From Syngnathus acus (lineage: Eukaryota; Chordata; Actinopteri; Syngnathiformes; Syngnathidae): a DNA stretch of 64,000 nt. The DNA is taken from assembly GCF_901709675.1 (NCBI RefSeq), contig NC_051094.1, positions 13,758,501 to 13,822,500 of the forward strand, written 5' to 3'. The notes beneath the pieces were generated by a model. It was given only the letters and a program-made list of their open reading frames with translations. It did no database searches and was not told the DNA's origin. The position numbers and the translations under genes are program-made. This document shows, piece after piece, positions 12,713 through 49,412 of the stretch; the stretch's first letter is position 1; each line of letters opens with the position of its first letter.

Positions 12713-14459
12713 AAAATAAATAAACGAGCTGATGTTTGGGTCAGTGTTAAATAAATTGGGTCATTAATTATGACGGCAGAACTGTGTGTGTGTTATCTCT
12801 GTGGCTTGTCCAGTAAAAGGACTTGTTGTTGTATCTGCGGGTCAAGGAAGGACTCGTAGCCCCGGGCCACGTTGCTGCATATGCCGTGACGAGGTTTACA
12901 TTCACTTCCTTCGACTTTTGACCTCAAAGATGAAAATTCATCAGCATGGGAATTGTGTGGAGGCCTCTTTGCACATGGTATGAAGACCTACCCAAAACTT
13001 GTAAAGTCAAACAGCTTTATAATAATTGACTAAAGTGCATGTCCTAAGACCTTCATCAACTCAGTGTATGTGCCTTTTAAATTTGCTGTCGCCACCCCCC
13101 CAAAAAATATAGGTTTTAAACACAAGGCCATCCATCCCTTCAATCTTGTTCTGTGTGGGAACGCCACTTGCGCATATTCCTCTTTATTGTCTGTGTTTAA
13201 ATGGAAAAATACGTACATCTAAAACCCTCTGTGGTTGTCATCTATAGTGAATGAAACCATTTTTTACCGTTACTCTCAGCATCATCTGCATGTTTCACGT
13301 AGTTCACTGTGATGACATAACAGGCTCCATCAGCAGTCTCCTGCTTGCACGAGAGGCAGACAAACATGAATATCGTTACACAGAGAGAAAGCCAATTATT
13401 CAATTAGAGAATGTATTGAATTAAACACTGATTCGCTACAGTTGACATTAGAGCTGCACCGATCGTTACTCGCTTTGTAATTTGATTGAGGAGTGTGTCG
13501 GCTTCATCAGTCATGAGAACAACTTCTGCTCCCATTAGTCTGCAGTGATTTAAGAGCACGTTACTTGGTATCTAATTTAAATGCAAACATATTGGCTCAT
13601 GCTAATCAAATTAAGGAGTCGTATCATTTACGTTGACTACAAAGCGATTAACCACATTCTTTTTAACATCTTTTCTCATGCTTCTTAATGGAGTTGTTAA
13701 AGAAGATCTCGTGTAAGTCTGTGGTTCTTTTAAAAAAGGGGGGGGGGGGGGAAGTAACTGGGAAGAAGCGGGAAGGAGGGGGGTTATGGTAGTGGCAGGA
13801 GATGAAGAAGTAGACAAAGCCTGTTGAGCCCATGAGGTTAAGTTCCCCCGAGCAGCAGGGCCACAAGAATGTGTGAGAGAATCCTGGAGGCTGCATTGTT
13901 GTCAAGAGACATCCTGCTCTGCAAACACTACAGAGCTGTTGCTCTTGGACCTGGGAGGTCTGTAGACCAAACAGTCATATAACTCAAGCATTGTTTGTAG
14001 TGTGAATGTGTGAAATTGCTTCCGTGGTGCAGGAGAAATATTAGTCTTTTTTTTTTTTTTTTTTTTTTTGCAAGGTACAACAACACATCTCCAGAATCAA
14101 CCAAGGTCATGAAGGCATTTAATCATCCCGCTTCTCAGTACCTACGTTGTTTTGTCGTCTGGCTTTGCTCACCATTGGCACTCTTCTTTTTTTTTTTTTG
14201 GGAGATTGTGGTTCAATCATTTGATACAAGTTTCTGGGCCTTTGTTTGTTAGGTTATGTTGGAGCATTCCAGTTTACCTCTTCTTAAAAGCCTCCAAGAT
14301 GGCATGTGAGACCCATTCCATTGTTGTTCTCATCCTATATTTGTGTCCCTTTTTGTGTTTCCTGTTTAGAAAAGAGCAGCACTTTTTCTATTGTGGCCCT
14401 CGCTCTTTTTTTTTTTACTAACTGCTATTGTTGGTACATTGATGTAGTATCATCTAATC

Positions 14460-14788
14460 CAGGGGTGTCAAACTCATTTTTTTGGCGGGCCGCATTGTAG
14501 TCATAGCTTCTTTCGGAGGGCCATTATGACTGTCAACCCAAATAAATGGATGAGCACCTCATATTATATACAGTAAAAGCTACAAAACAAACTGACAAAT
14601 AACTCGATTTCAAATCAGATGAGTAAAAACTGGTCAAATATTTAAAAAAAAATATATTATTAAAAGTGAAGACAATTTGCAATTCTAGCAATGACACACG
14701 AATTTGATGCACAATTTGTCTTCGCGGGCCACATAAAATGATGTGGCGGGCCGTATTTGGCGCCCGGGCCTTGAGTTTGACACCTGTG
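14460..14788. mobile_element. Non-autonomous hAT-type MITE with perfect 8-bp target-site duplication
   Basis: The ends CAGGGGTGTCAAACTCA and TTGAGTTTGACACCTGTG form inverted repeats. The element is flanked on both sides by ATCTAATC (14452-14459 and 14789-14796), an exact 8-bp duplication, which is the hAT hallmark. It carries GCGGGCC blocks near both ends, typical of this widespread fish and vertebrate MITE, and has no coding capacity at 329 bp. Confidence 0.93.
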
Positions 14789-14796
14789 ATCTAATC

Positions 14797-16224
14797 AAAT
14801 GAAAAAAATCATAAAACATGATCAGATTTATTTTCATTTATTGATGAGTCTCTCACCCTAAAACAGCTGGAATAAGATCCATCTCACCCACAACCCTAAT
14901 GAGGATACCCGGTATAGAAAATGAATGAAAAGATGACAGATACTTTTTTTCCCTTTTCACTAGTAGATTGCTGTGCAACACTAAAGCCAAGTTTTTACAA
15001 GGCAGTAGAGTTTGGTTTGGTATACTACACCCGAATTGGATTTGTATTTCTTGTAGGGCTGAACAATTAATCAAATTCAAATCGACATCCCAATGCAGAA
15101 GAATGCAATAGTGAAATTGCAAAGGTGCAATTTGGACAGCAGGAGACATCTTCATCCTGGTCATCTTTTTTCCCCCCCCCATACATCTGTACATTTAATT
15201 TCTTTATTCAGTGTCTTGTTAAGTTCAGTTCTTAGTGCAGTCCACATATGTACGTTGTGTCACAAAACACAGAAGTGAAAAAGCCACAGATGTGTTTGCA
15301 TTATTGTTGTGATCTGATTTATGATTTACTAATTTATTGTATGTTTACACTATACACACTTGTTTGGTAGCATTTTAAGAAGTTGTCTCATTGATAGCCT
15401 GCAAGTAAAATGATAAATAAATTAACAATTCCAATTAAAGGAGACTATAAAAAATGCATGGCTCATTTGCCTTTGTGTTAGTGTAAACACGTCTTATAAA
15501 ACCAAACATTTTTGTATAATAAATGTGATATTGTTCTTTGTAATACATATTTGTTTATTGCTTGTACGTGTTTAAAAACAATAATGGGAAGAGGTCCTTG
15601 AAAATAATAATCCCATATTAAATTGCAATCACAACGCTGAGGGGGAAAAAATTACAGTATATTTCAAAATGGTTCATTTAATCAAACATGAGTGTGCAGA
15701 TCAGCGCAGCAAATATTGTTGCATCTCCCTCTTGTGATCCACTTCATGTGTATCATCAAGAGTAGAAATTGGTTTGGTCTTAATTAATTTTAAAAAGGTT
15801 TTGTAGTTGAAGACTGGGGTGCTTCAATGATAAGGGACGTGAGGAAAAGTTAGGAACAAATTATTACTTTAAAACTCCAATAGGAAGGACACATGAATAG
15901 TAACTGATTATGTGGGCCAGTTACACATTTCGTTCTCATTGTATCGAGCATTTCAATGAACAGCAATGTGTCGAGCACCACACTTATTCAAGCCTTTGTA
16001 CAAATGAATGCCTTCTGTCAAACAGTTGTCTAATTCAATAAAGGATTTGTACTCTGCAGTTGAGTAAATAGGCTCATCCACTCAAAGTAGGTTTAAACTC
16101 TCTTTGCTTGTGTAAAGGACATACACGCACAATCGCAATCAATGCCAACTAAAGAACAATTTGCTTTTGTTTGGTATTTTCCTAGATGCGACACAGGTAC
16201 AATTGGACATTTGCGCAATCAGGC
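14797..16224. other. Intergenic AT-rich DNA; no gene seen
   Basis: Open frames are short and have no splice context or recognisable family. I see only simple low-complexity runs. Confidence 0.5.
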
Positions 16225-16558
<334 letters not shown>

Positions 16559-19499
16559 GGTGTTTACCGCTATAAACGCTCCCTTATCTCCTGTTCTTAA
16601 TGGTGTTAAAGTCGCACCCATTAGTTCATGTTAATGCACTTGTCAAAGGCCCCTGTTGCAAGTGCACAGCCACTTAAAGGAGCGTTAACCACAGCAGCAC
16701 CATTGATTTGTCAGGCCAAGAATTCTCTGCCGCTTGTGTCAGATGAACAGGTGTAATCTGTGGGGGTCTAGTGCACTTCAGAAAATGAAGGAGGTGCCGT
16801 TTTGAAGAAGCAGACGGGAAGTTGGAGCAAGCAGTCCGGAGGTACAACAAGCTGTGCTTCACCTTCCAGCTGCTGTCTGTCTCTTTCGATTTCGGGCAGG
16901 GGAGGGAGCATGGGTCACAGGGAGGGCGGGGTAAGGATGGTGCTGTATCTGTATTGGTGGGGGCACGCTCTTGGTCTGACTGGGCTTGGAAATTTCCGTT
17001 GTACATTTCAACTCTTTTCAGGAGAGGAGGCTTCACTCTGGTTTGAGATTTGGGGGATTTGGTAATGAGCCAGGCCTAGCAGGAAGCTTGCTAGATTTAC
17101 ACAGACAAAAAAAGCAGTCATGGACACTGCTTCACCCTAATCAAAGAGCAGCACTCCAAAAAAGTGGTACGGAACTCCCAATTGTGGTCAGCATGGGCTT
17201 CTTTGCTGCTTTACGCATTCCATAGCTGCAGCCCGTCAGTGTAGACCCATGAAATTGCATAGTTGGACGCAATTAGACACATTGTCAGCTAAAGTCACAA
17301 TTATTGACCAATATTCACATTCATCAAAATCCAGAACCAAACATGAGATGGCCAAATCCAAAATTGTACGCGTACCCTGGCCAATTATTTGGTGACTCGT
17401 TATCTGATAATGACACAAGAAAGCTAGAGACTAGATTCTGTTTCCAAAACCATTCATATCCCTTCTTCATAGTGTTGTAGTTACACCAGGATCGGTCAGT
17501 CCCTCTTTTGACTTCACCTCAATTTTGTACAGGAAAATAGAAAATTAATGGAACATTACTAGGATTCTTTTGAATGGTAAATAAAAGGTTGTCCAGAGTG
17601 TTAGGTACATACATTATTTTCAAAAATATCTTGAGTAATTTCCAACTAGTGGATACCAATTCAAGAAATAAAAATGGACCTTTTCCTTATTTGGGTCATG
17701 AGTGAGAGGCAGGGTACGCCCAGAACTGTTCTTCAGCAAATTACAGCCCCTTCAGGCAATAAAATTTGATTTCATTATTTTCCTGTGTCAAATGTGCTGA
17801 GTCTATATAGGCTTCCGTGCAGTAATTGTGATGTCAAAAACTGTCAGGTGTCACAATTTCAGTATGACTTTATTAAGTTTATTAGACTTGTTTAAACAAT
17901 GAATGTCCAACCTTTGAGATGAACTCAATCTATAAGCATCTACTGAATCTTAACAGGCAATTCATCAAATTCTATTTTAAAGCCATGACTCAATGAAGGA
18001 TTTCACATGCACCTGCAAAAAGAAGTGAGACAAATAGCGATCATCATTTAGAAACTGTCTTGAAATAGGCCACAAAATATCTCCACCACTCGAGCAGGTG
18101 GGTGCACAAAGAATAGAAATGTTAAAAGGAGGCATTAAGAGGATTAAAGAAAGACTGTGATGATTTATTTCCTTGTCTCCATGCCAGATTGTGTACGCCA
18201 AAACATTTATGTGGAAGTGGAAGGAAATTATGACTTAAGGCTTTTCTTTCTTTCTTTTTTTTACATTTTTTTTACATTGATCTGATATGAGAATGAACCC
18301 CACATGAAAAGTATTCATCTTCTTCATCTACTGTTAAAAAAAAAAAACTAATGGACAGTATATTTAAACCTAACATTGACATATGTCATTACTATCTAGA
18401 ATAATTGATTCACCGCCATTTTACAAATGCTTATTGGTGAAGAGAAAAAGAACACCGGCTGTAATCAGTTAAATAATCCCAAGTATAGTCTCAATGATTT
18501 AACAATAACTATCAATATAGAAACTCGTGCGACGCATGCGAAGAATATAAAACTTTTCCAGACTGTTTTCCTGCTGCCTGTTTTATTGCAGTATATCGTT
18601 GGGCAGTTTGTGCTGCGGATCATGGCGTGTGCCATTATTTATTCATCTTTGGATAGAGGTGGTGTAGGCTTCTCCTGAGTATTGTCCATCTGTTAGCTTC
18701 TCCTGAGTATTGTCCATCTGTACACGCTAATGTATTATGTGGGTCCTCAAGAGGCGATCTAGTAAGATGACCATGTTATTTATCTGTATAACACGTGCAT
18801 TAAGTATAATGAGTGCCTTGTCATTGTAGAAGTGATTTATCTGTCCCCCAATAACTACTGTAGTCTCTACCGGATAAACAGCAATTTAATTGCGGCCCTG
18901 GCACTTTAATTTGATGATCACTTTGTCAAACCATAACAGCTCACCCTCTCACAAGATACCACCAACATGGGAAAACTCTTGTCTAATTGGTCCCCATAAG
19001 AGACTCTGTTGTATGTCTCTGAGGAGTGCCATGCACACGGCTTTACTCAAAAGCTTCAGATGATTTAATTTTTACCTGGAGGGGTTATGAGCTTTCGGAG
19101 ATAATTGAACAAGAAGGCTGTGAGTTTCCAAATGCAAGTTGTTCTGTGTTGATGTGAAAATTGTTTTATTTGATTTGATTAAATTAATGTTTCCCTATTG
19201 TAGCTTTGTAACTTAAAGGGAAATTGTTGCAAGAATCAATTTTGTTATTTTAGTTATGATTACTATGACAGCACCTCTTTTAATCACACTCTAATGTTTT
19301 TGTTATGCATTTTGTAAGTTATTTCAGAATTTTGGAGAATTATATGCATGATGTGAATTTAAGATGACCTTAATGACAATACATAATTTGCACATTAAAC
19401 TGACGCTACAAAAACGATACCATGTTTATGTTTTTTATATTTATTATCATAATTAAGAGCTGCACACTGGCACAGTGAACTCATCAGTTGACTCATTAA
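16559..19499. other. Intergenic sequence; no gene seen
   Basis: Mixed unique sequence. At 18668-18723 a 28-bp unit (GCTTCTCCTGAGTATTGTCC...) is present twice in tandem. Open frames up to 120 codons near 16674-17065 overlap on both strands and show no family resemblance. The stretch 18880-18960 has balanced composition and might be conserved non-coding DNA. Confidence 0.45.
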
Positions 19500-19640
19500 A
19501 CATCCATGTCCTTAATACGGTTGAGGGAGAACTTGAGCCTATCCCTGCTGACTTTGGGCAAAAGGTTGAGGACACCCTTGACATTTTGGGAGCCAATTGC
19601 AGAACACATACAGTCAGATAACCATTCACAACCACATTTA
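19500..19640 (-). repeat. SINE body fragment
   Basis: Read on the minus strand, the blocks correspond to GAATGGTTATCTGACTG..., the TGGCTCCC region, the GACTTTGGGC-like region and the GGGATAGGCTC block of the 32721 SINE, followed by CATGGATG. Strongly diverged. Confidence 0.6.
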
Positions 19641-20639
19641 CATCAAAAGGCAATTTGCGGCAAACGAAAGGCCGGATTTGGCATGTCACATCATTTTATG
19701 TGGTCTGCTTAAGCAGATCATGTTTCTTGTCAAAATCTGTAGCAAATTTGCAAGTTGTCTTGTATTCAATAAAATTCCAGAAAAGTGTGAGGATGTTTTT
19801 GTTCCCAAACACCATTTGAAAATAACTTCTGCCATAATTAAGGAAACTATTTTTATTGACTTCTTTTTCAATTATTATATCTGTTTATTGTTATCACAAT
19901 AAACAGTAATCTAGAGGAAACCATAAGTGCTACGGTTTGTCCAGTAATTTAAAATAAAAATAACAATCGCATCATCCCCTGAAATCAATCATCTCGCACG
20001 AATGTTTTTGTTTTGGAATATGGAAGGAAAAGCACAGGTGAACATGGGAAGAACATGCTAATGCCACACAGGAAAGCGGGGCCGAGATGATGATTATTTT
20101 ACATCACATTTTGTTATATTTATCATAGTCTCTTGGGAGGGATTCTGATGTAGATTTTTTCTTGCATACCTTGAACGTGAACATTTACGGTACACGTTTC
20201 TAATTAAACATGAAACAGCGTGTCATTTAATGAATAGGACAGTTAACATAATTGTTTCTTCAGTGGAAAAAACACATTGTGTTGGGTAATCGACATTGTA
20301 CATCAGCGGACTACAGTATTCTGCAGAGAGAGGGGATGGATGACATACTTTTCCATGTCGTGCAATGTAGATAACTCTTACAATTTGGATCATTTCTGGA
20401 TTGAATGCATTTGTCAATCTTTCTCTGGTCTCACTCTGATCTTTAAATACCCTCTACCGTTAAACGCATGCTCATTGGCATTGATTTGATTTGATCCCCC
20501 TGCAACCGCGAAGAAAAATGCAGACGTTCCCTTGAATCATCTCCAGTGCGGCTGTGGCACAACAGAGACTGTGAGATTACCTCAACTGTTTGTCCCCCCC
20601 TCCACCACCACCACCATCTGTCCCTTTCTTCCATTTCAC
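19641..20639. other. Upstream of kat6a; no gene seen
   Basis: AT-rich unique DNA with one more weak minus-strand SINE trace near 20038-20090 (ACATGCTAATGCCACACAGG). No open frame with recognisable content. Confidence 0.5.
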
Positions 20640-21350
20640 GTGCCCAGGCAATATCCGTAGCCCTCTCATAGCAACAGCGCGCGCCGCCGCCCCCACCGTC
20701 TTGCTGTGAATGTTCCTTCCCCTGGATGTTCGCCTCGCACCATGCAGACGGTCCCTTGGCCCAGCCTGACGGTTCAGTGTTACCCCTCCCCCACCGCCGT
20801 GCTCCGTTTCACTCAAAGATGGCGTCGGCTCGAGAGCCTCTGGTCTCTGGCTGCATTTTCAGGCTTGTTGTTGTCTCCGTTTTGCGCGGTTTTGGAACCC
20901 TTCCCCCGGCGGATCGACACGGAATTCCGGTGAGTAACAGCATAAGCGGGATGGAGGGGCTCCGCGGTCTTTTGTAAACACCGTATCTCGATCGGAGATT
21001 TGCCCCCCACCCCACTACCCCCCACCCTCCCCCCCGCAAACCAGAACCGGAGCTCGAGCTTTTCAGGGGGACCTCGAGAGGAAGGAGAGAGGGGTACGGA
21101 GGGCTGATGGGCGCTGAGGAGGGTGGGCGGGGTGGGGGGAACAGAGAGGGGGAGTCGAGGCCTAGCCGATGGGCTCCAGCGGCCTTGTCTTCGCCGCACT
21201 ACAGGCTGGCGGAGTGTTAGTACGTGGGAGGGAGGCTGGTGGCGGAGGGCGGACGTCAGCGAGGTGGGGATCGCGCGTCGGGACTCGAAGCGGTCAGTGG
21301 ATCCTCTCACGCGGCGAAGCTTGAAAACCGCGGGCCGTTCAATGTGAAAC
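20640..21350 (+). promoter_or_regulatory. kat6a: GC/CpG-rich promoter region of kat6a
   Basis: An abrupt island of high GC and CpG content in AT-rich surroundings, with GCGCGCCGCCGCC, CCCCTCCCCC and GGGCGGGG tracts (Sp1/KLF-like). No TATA box. A transcribed exon ending in a good donor lies inside it. The overlapping open frames on both strands here are a by-product of few AT-rich stop codons. Confidence 0.8.
20815..20929 (+). other. kat6a: Putative non-coding first exon of kat6a
   Basis: The island contains AAGATGGCGTCGGCTCGAG and ends at a consensus donor, ATTCCG/GTGAGT, at 20929/20930. The next strong acceptor, TTTTGTCTTACAG, is at 22236. The transcription start is a guess. The ATG in AAGATGGCG starts a short frame, so it would act as an upstream start codon if included. 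Confidence 0.55.
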
Positions 21351-22236
21351 GGTGCACGATGTTTGCCTTAATTCCTGCACTTGGCCGCTGGCTGATATGA
21401 CCGTCCGCAAGTTGCATTGTGCCCAATACAAGGCCGCGATCTTACGTTAATAAGAGAACGACATTCAAATTGAGGTTATTGGCCGTGGTTGTCGCGATGC
21501 CGTTGTTGTGGTTGGAAAAGAAGGAGATAGCTTATTTTGGACAGCTGTTCTAACATGCTAGCCGTGTGTTTGTCGCTGTTTACGTTTTGACTTGACGAGT
21601 AACGTTAGTAACACAGTCGTAACGTTAGCACACTGGCTAGCTGTTAACGTTAGCTTGCTAAACAACAGCATTTCGCGGGAAGCCTTGTTGTCACACACTT
21701 GGCTGCTTCATGTACCAGTGAAAGTATACAAAACACCAGGAAACACTTGAGCAATGCGGGAAAGTGACCAAGCTTTGATTTTTTTTTTTTTTTCCCACTT
21801 AGCCTCTTAGCTAATGTTTGCTAACTGTATGTTTTGACTGCACTGTATTTTGGTTCCCGAACAAAATAAACAGATGGTCAGCTTTATATTGCACATTTTA
21901 TAAATACTTGATGTCACTTTTTATTATTTGCTTCTACAGGGTAAAATAGCATGTATAGATTGTGTGGTTTTTACTTCTTTTTGTAGGTGCTGGTAGTGTT
22001 AAATACAGGAATAATTGAAAATGTGATGAAGGATTTTAGCTTTCTGAAACATTTGGGATTGGCCATGTTACTCGAAGTCATTGTCAGCAGTGCAAGCAAG
22101 ACTCTGTTTATATACCTATGTTAGTTCCTGGTGTGCCACTGTTGGTTTATTTGTTTCCTTCTTTGCGTTGCCCATATGTCTGTATGAACTGATGCTCTAT
22201 TTAAATGTGTTTTTGACTGCACGTTTTGTCTTACAG
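20930..22236 (+). other. kat6a: kat6a intron 1 (proximal, regulatory-looking)
   Basis: The first 400 bases continue the GC-rich island. At 21600-21652 the palindromic motif TAACGTTAG occurs three times within 53 bases. The rest is ordinary AT-rich intron ending in a poly-pyrimidine/CAG acceptor. Confidence 0.6.
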
Positions 22237-22905
22237 GGTGGTGCTGCCGAAGTGCAATAGACATGAGGGTGATCAGCCCCATCTACTCCGTCCTGGTGTT
22301 GAGAAGCCCAGACTGCTGGAGTTGAAAAACAGTGAAAGGAAAAAAGGATAAGAGGGGGCAAGATATTGTGGAGGCAAGGGAATTTAAAGAACTACAATAC
22401 ATCACAAATACCCACACAGACGTTTGTCAATCTAACATGAAAACTCATGTCTTGGGGAACATGGCCATTTTTTCTAACTCACAATGACAGTTTGGTTACC
22501 TTACCAGTGACTGTAAACTAACTGGTTAGTTGCGATTACAGCCTTATTATATTGTTCTTTTTTTTGTTTGTTTGTTACATTTTGTTGAAGAAAACTTTTC
22601 CTACATTAATACCAGCCTCTGCCCAGTGATACAAGTGGGTGGGCCTGATTTTACTGGGTGGTTGGTTTTGGGGCTTGTGCTATGGTCAGCTGCTTACTAC
22701 CGCGTTGTGCATACGCGACTTCAGCGGGAGTCTCTGTGCGGCCCCAGGACAAGGGATAGTAAACTGCGGAGAAAAAAGCACAAGAAGCAAAGGAGTGGGC
22801 GGCGCTTCGGCGCAGGCCAGGTGTCTTTGGCTCGTAGTTCACATTTTTTTTGTTTGGTGATTGTTGGAAGGCCCCAGGGCCACCGCGCCCTGAGAGACTG
22901 CAGTC

Positions 22906-46339
<23,434 letters not shown>

Positions 46340-47401
46340 AGACATGGGTCCATGGCTGATTCTTGCTGTACTTTAAATGTGCATCATGTTCACACTCTAC
46401 AGTGCCGCGGAAGGCACCAAGAGTGCTGGTGAATGGAAACCGGGGGTCTCCTGCTTTTCTGTGTAATCATTTTGTCCATTTCTCATAAGATAGACAGGGT
46501 GTGTACGTGGACCAGGCCAGCCCTATGCAGACCCTGCAAACTGGCCCAAATGTCTACTCTCCCTCTTGATGAGCAAGAGGGGGGAAAAAAGAGGATGGCG
46601 AGGAAGATACACAGCAAAGGACATTACAGGATTCATTCTGATCTTACTTTGTTGGATTGCAAATGCAAAAGACAGTTATCTGATTATATTCAACCATGCA
46701 CACAATCTTTTGACATAGGAAGCCTTACCTTAAAAAAGAGACATAGTTGGTGGATTCTTGTTTTTTTAAACATAATGTTGAACTTTATTTTTGTTGTTTT
46801 GTTTTGTTTTGGAGTGTCTGTGTGCAGTCTGGCCTCTTAATATGCTTCAGTCTTTATATTTGTGGCATTCTGAATCGGTGGCACGCCCTCTTGGGTCCTT
46901 AGAAAGACCCCAACATCTCCCTGGTCAGCGGGGCCTCCAGTGTTCAAGGTGTTTATTCATTTTTCTGTCTTCCTGGATGGATGACATCATACCAAAAACA
47001 CTGCAGACACAGAGGAGACAACATTGTTTTTTCCCCATCAATCGTAGCATTATGTTCCAGTTTCAACCACTTTGACAAGTTAAGATGTAAATATTGTGGT
47101 ACCTCCCATTGTCAAGCAACACATGCATAGACGCATACTGGCTAGCTCTCGCTTAAGATGGCTAGCACAGGAATGTACCACCTTCAGCTATTCTTGTCCA
47201 CACTCCACTGACAGTCTGTGTGCAATGTCAACTTTTTATTTTAGCATTTAAAGAATTCAGAACTTACAGCAAGATTTCCATTGAGCTGCTTTAAGGAAAT
47301 TTGGTTAACAATTCGCTGACTTCCCCTCAAGTGTTAAAGACCCAAGGAGGTCGAGGTGTCTGCTTAAGAACTGCGTATTCAGTTAAACTTGTAATTTTTT
47401 T

Positions 47402-47477
<76 letters not shown>

Positions 47478-48470
47478 AATTTTCTCTCCACTTCTGTTTT
47501 CTAGAGATACTGCGCTAGACAGTTAGCCCTTATAAAGGGTGTACCTAAAGGCCTGGTGTAGTGCATGGCTTGGCCCACGCATAGAGGCACACTCGTATGA
47601 AAGCAGGGTCAGAGCTTTGTTGGTTATGGCGTTTAAATGGCGCGGGTGAGACGAACGGTTCACCTTGTTGCTCCATGTACCAGTATTCAAAGTCAAAAGA
47701 GGCGTTTTCGTTTTCTACAGACCTGACATTGCATACTTTTTGTGTCTATTGTTCTGTTCTGAACTTTGTTTTCTTTCTGAATTTTATCAGACTGGGCAGC
47801 TTTCTATTATGACCTAAGCTGACTCTTTTTGACTAAAAAGAAACTGTGTAGAGAACACATTTTTTTCTATAATATAAAAAGAAATTCTGACATTAATATT
47901 GGTACTGTCATTTTTTTCCTCACTTCTGTTTCAGGACAAAAACGCAACATATTTTTAGCTCACCTCTTGGGTAATAATTACTAAGAAATTCAAAATAATA
48001 AAAAAAAAGTTCTCACTTTTAGTGACTAAGATGCCTTTAACCTTTCCATTCCATCTCATCTCTAGAGTTTTTCTATCTTTGTGTAGTATATTAATGCTAT
48101 TTTAAACAAAAGGACTACAAATATCTAAAGGTCACTTGGCATTTTTTTTTACTTTTGTGTGTATAGGATGACTTCCTTACATTAAAGAGGCATGTAAAAA
48201 TAAGCTCCGTATATTTCTGTCTGTTTATATCGCTTCCCTTTTTGTATCCTTTGGAATTGTACATGTTTCGTTGTATGCTAAGAGAGTACAAAATAAATAG
48301 AGGAGTGTTTGGCTGAGTGCAGAGTGCTGTGCTGTGCTCAGCGGCCTCAACTCTCTTCTCTGTCCCTGTATGTATTTCCATTTATCCGGTCCCACCCCTT
48401 TCTTAGCAAGTACTTTCAAAGAACTCTGTACATTTTAACATAAAATGAAAATAAATTATGTTGAGCCATT
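46340..48470 (+). other. kat6a: kat6a 3' UTR
   Basis: About 2.1 kb of AT-rich DNA after the stop. Candidate poly(A) signals AATAAA are at 48292-48297 and 48450-48455. A (TA)n array interrupts it at 47406-47461. No competing gene is seen. Confidence 0.65.
47406..47461. repeat. (TA)n microsatellite in the kat6a 3' UTR
   Basis: About 28 TA units followed by a T-run. Likely length-polymorphic. Confidence 0.97.
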
Positions 48471-49149
48471 CATGTTTCTCTTGACATTTTTTAGGTAATT
48501 ACAAAAAGTACAAATTTACAGTATACGGCACATTTATAATTTGAAGCCCCAGCAACTCCTTTCAGATGCCTACAAAGTCATAAGTTGTCTTCCATAATCG
48601 CAATCAAATAAAAAAAAAGTTGTCTCCCATAAACTTTTACATTTATACTCTGATACTTTTCAACCGCAGTGTCATGTTTATAAATATTGCTGGCCACGTA
48701 GCATAATTGCAAGTAAATTTTTTTTAAATATTTTTGGATTGGACAAAATTTTGGACAATTTTTAGAAAACACATTGGTATATTTTCCTCAATAGATACTT
48801 GCACAGAAACCTCAACCAAATGGGTGAACAGGTAAGCAGAAGGAAAATGACATGTGTTCTAAAAATGGTGTTTAAAAAAAAAAAAAAAGACTGGTAATTA
48901 TGCTTTGTGACCGAAATTATAAAAATCGGCTCAATAAATTTCCATCCATACAACAATCGACAGTTGTATGAATGAAATGCGTACGGATAGAAACTTGTGA
49001 GGGATATTACCGACCAAACGTAATCACTTTTTAAATAAGTCTTGTTATATTTTACAACGTTCTTGGGAATGCGGGACATTTTTGTTGGTTGTTGAATGAA
49101 CGCCACAAAATGAAGACATCAAATACAAAATGTCAGCCCTGCTTTCGTT
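48471..49149. other. Between kat6a and ap3m2; no gene seen
   Basis: AT-rich sequence with short open frames only and no recognisable repeat. Confidence 0.5.
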
Positions 49150-49412
49150 TGAACCAATCAGCGAACATTAATATTGCAGCCTTCCTGCCTGAAACCCAAT
49201 CATCACAAAGCGTCAGGAACACAACTTCCCCACTTTTAGCCAATGACGGTGTTGAAAAGGCGGGATTGGGAATATTTTCGCAGGTTGTGGTTGGTGTCTT
49301 TTTCTGCGCTTCCTGTCACCAGAGGCTGAGCCCTATAACGGAAGCGACACCAGCTTCATATTTCAATGAGAAAATAGTGAAATTCGAGACCAAGACGTAA
49401 AATTTGTCTCTG
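49150..49412 (+). promoter_or_regulatory. ap3m2: ap3m2 promoter and putative non-coding first exon
   Basis: CCAAT boxes at 49154 (AACCAATCAGCG) and 49240 (AGCCAATGACGG), an ETS-like TTCCTG near 49309 and CGGAAG at 49339. No TATA box, as usual for housekeeping genes. A consensus donor, TCTCTG/GTAAGT, at 49412/49413 ends a likely first exon starting somewhere near 49300. The next acceptor is TTTTGTAG at 51631, just before the start codon. Confidence 0.65.

Larger units (their letters stand above)
10799..14451. other. Intergenic sequence; no gene seen
   Basis: Contains an (AT)/(AC) microsatellite at 11450-11525, a tRNA-SINE fragment at 12640-12712, a G-run at 13738-13751 and a T-run near 14048-14070. 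A GC-balanced stretch at 10975-11330 with a homeodomain-like TTAGTTAATTAG could be conserved non-coding DNA (untested). Confidence 0.5.

Noticed and set aside
20813-21347. 165-codon minus and 74-codon plus frames at the kat6a promoter
   Set aside because: GC-rich DNA has few stop codons; the peptides are low-complexity Pro/Arg/Gly.
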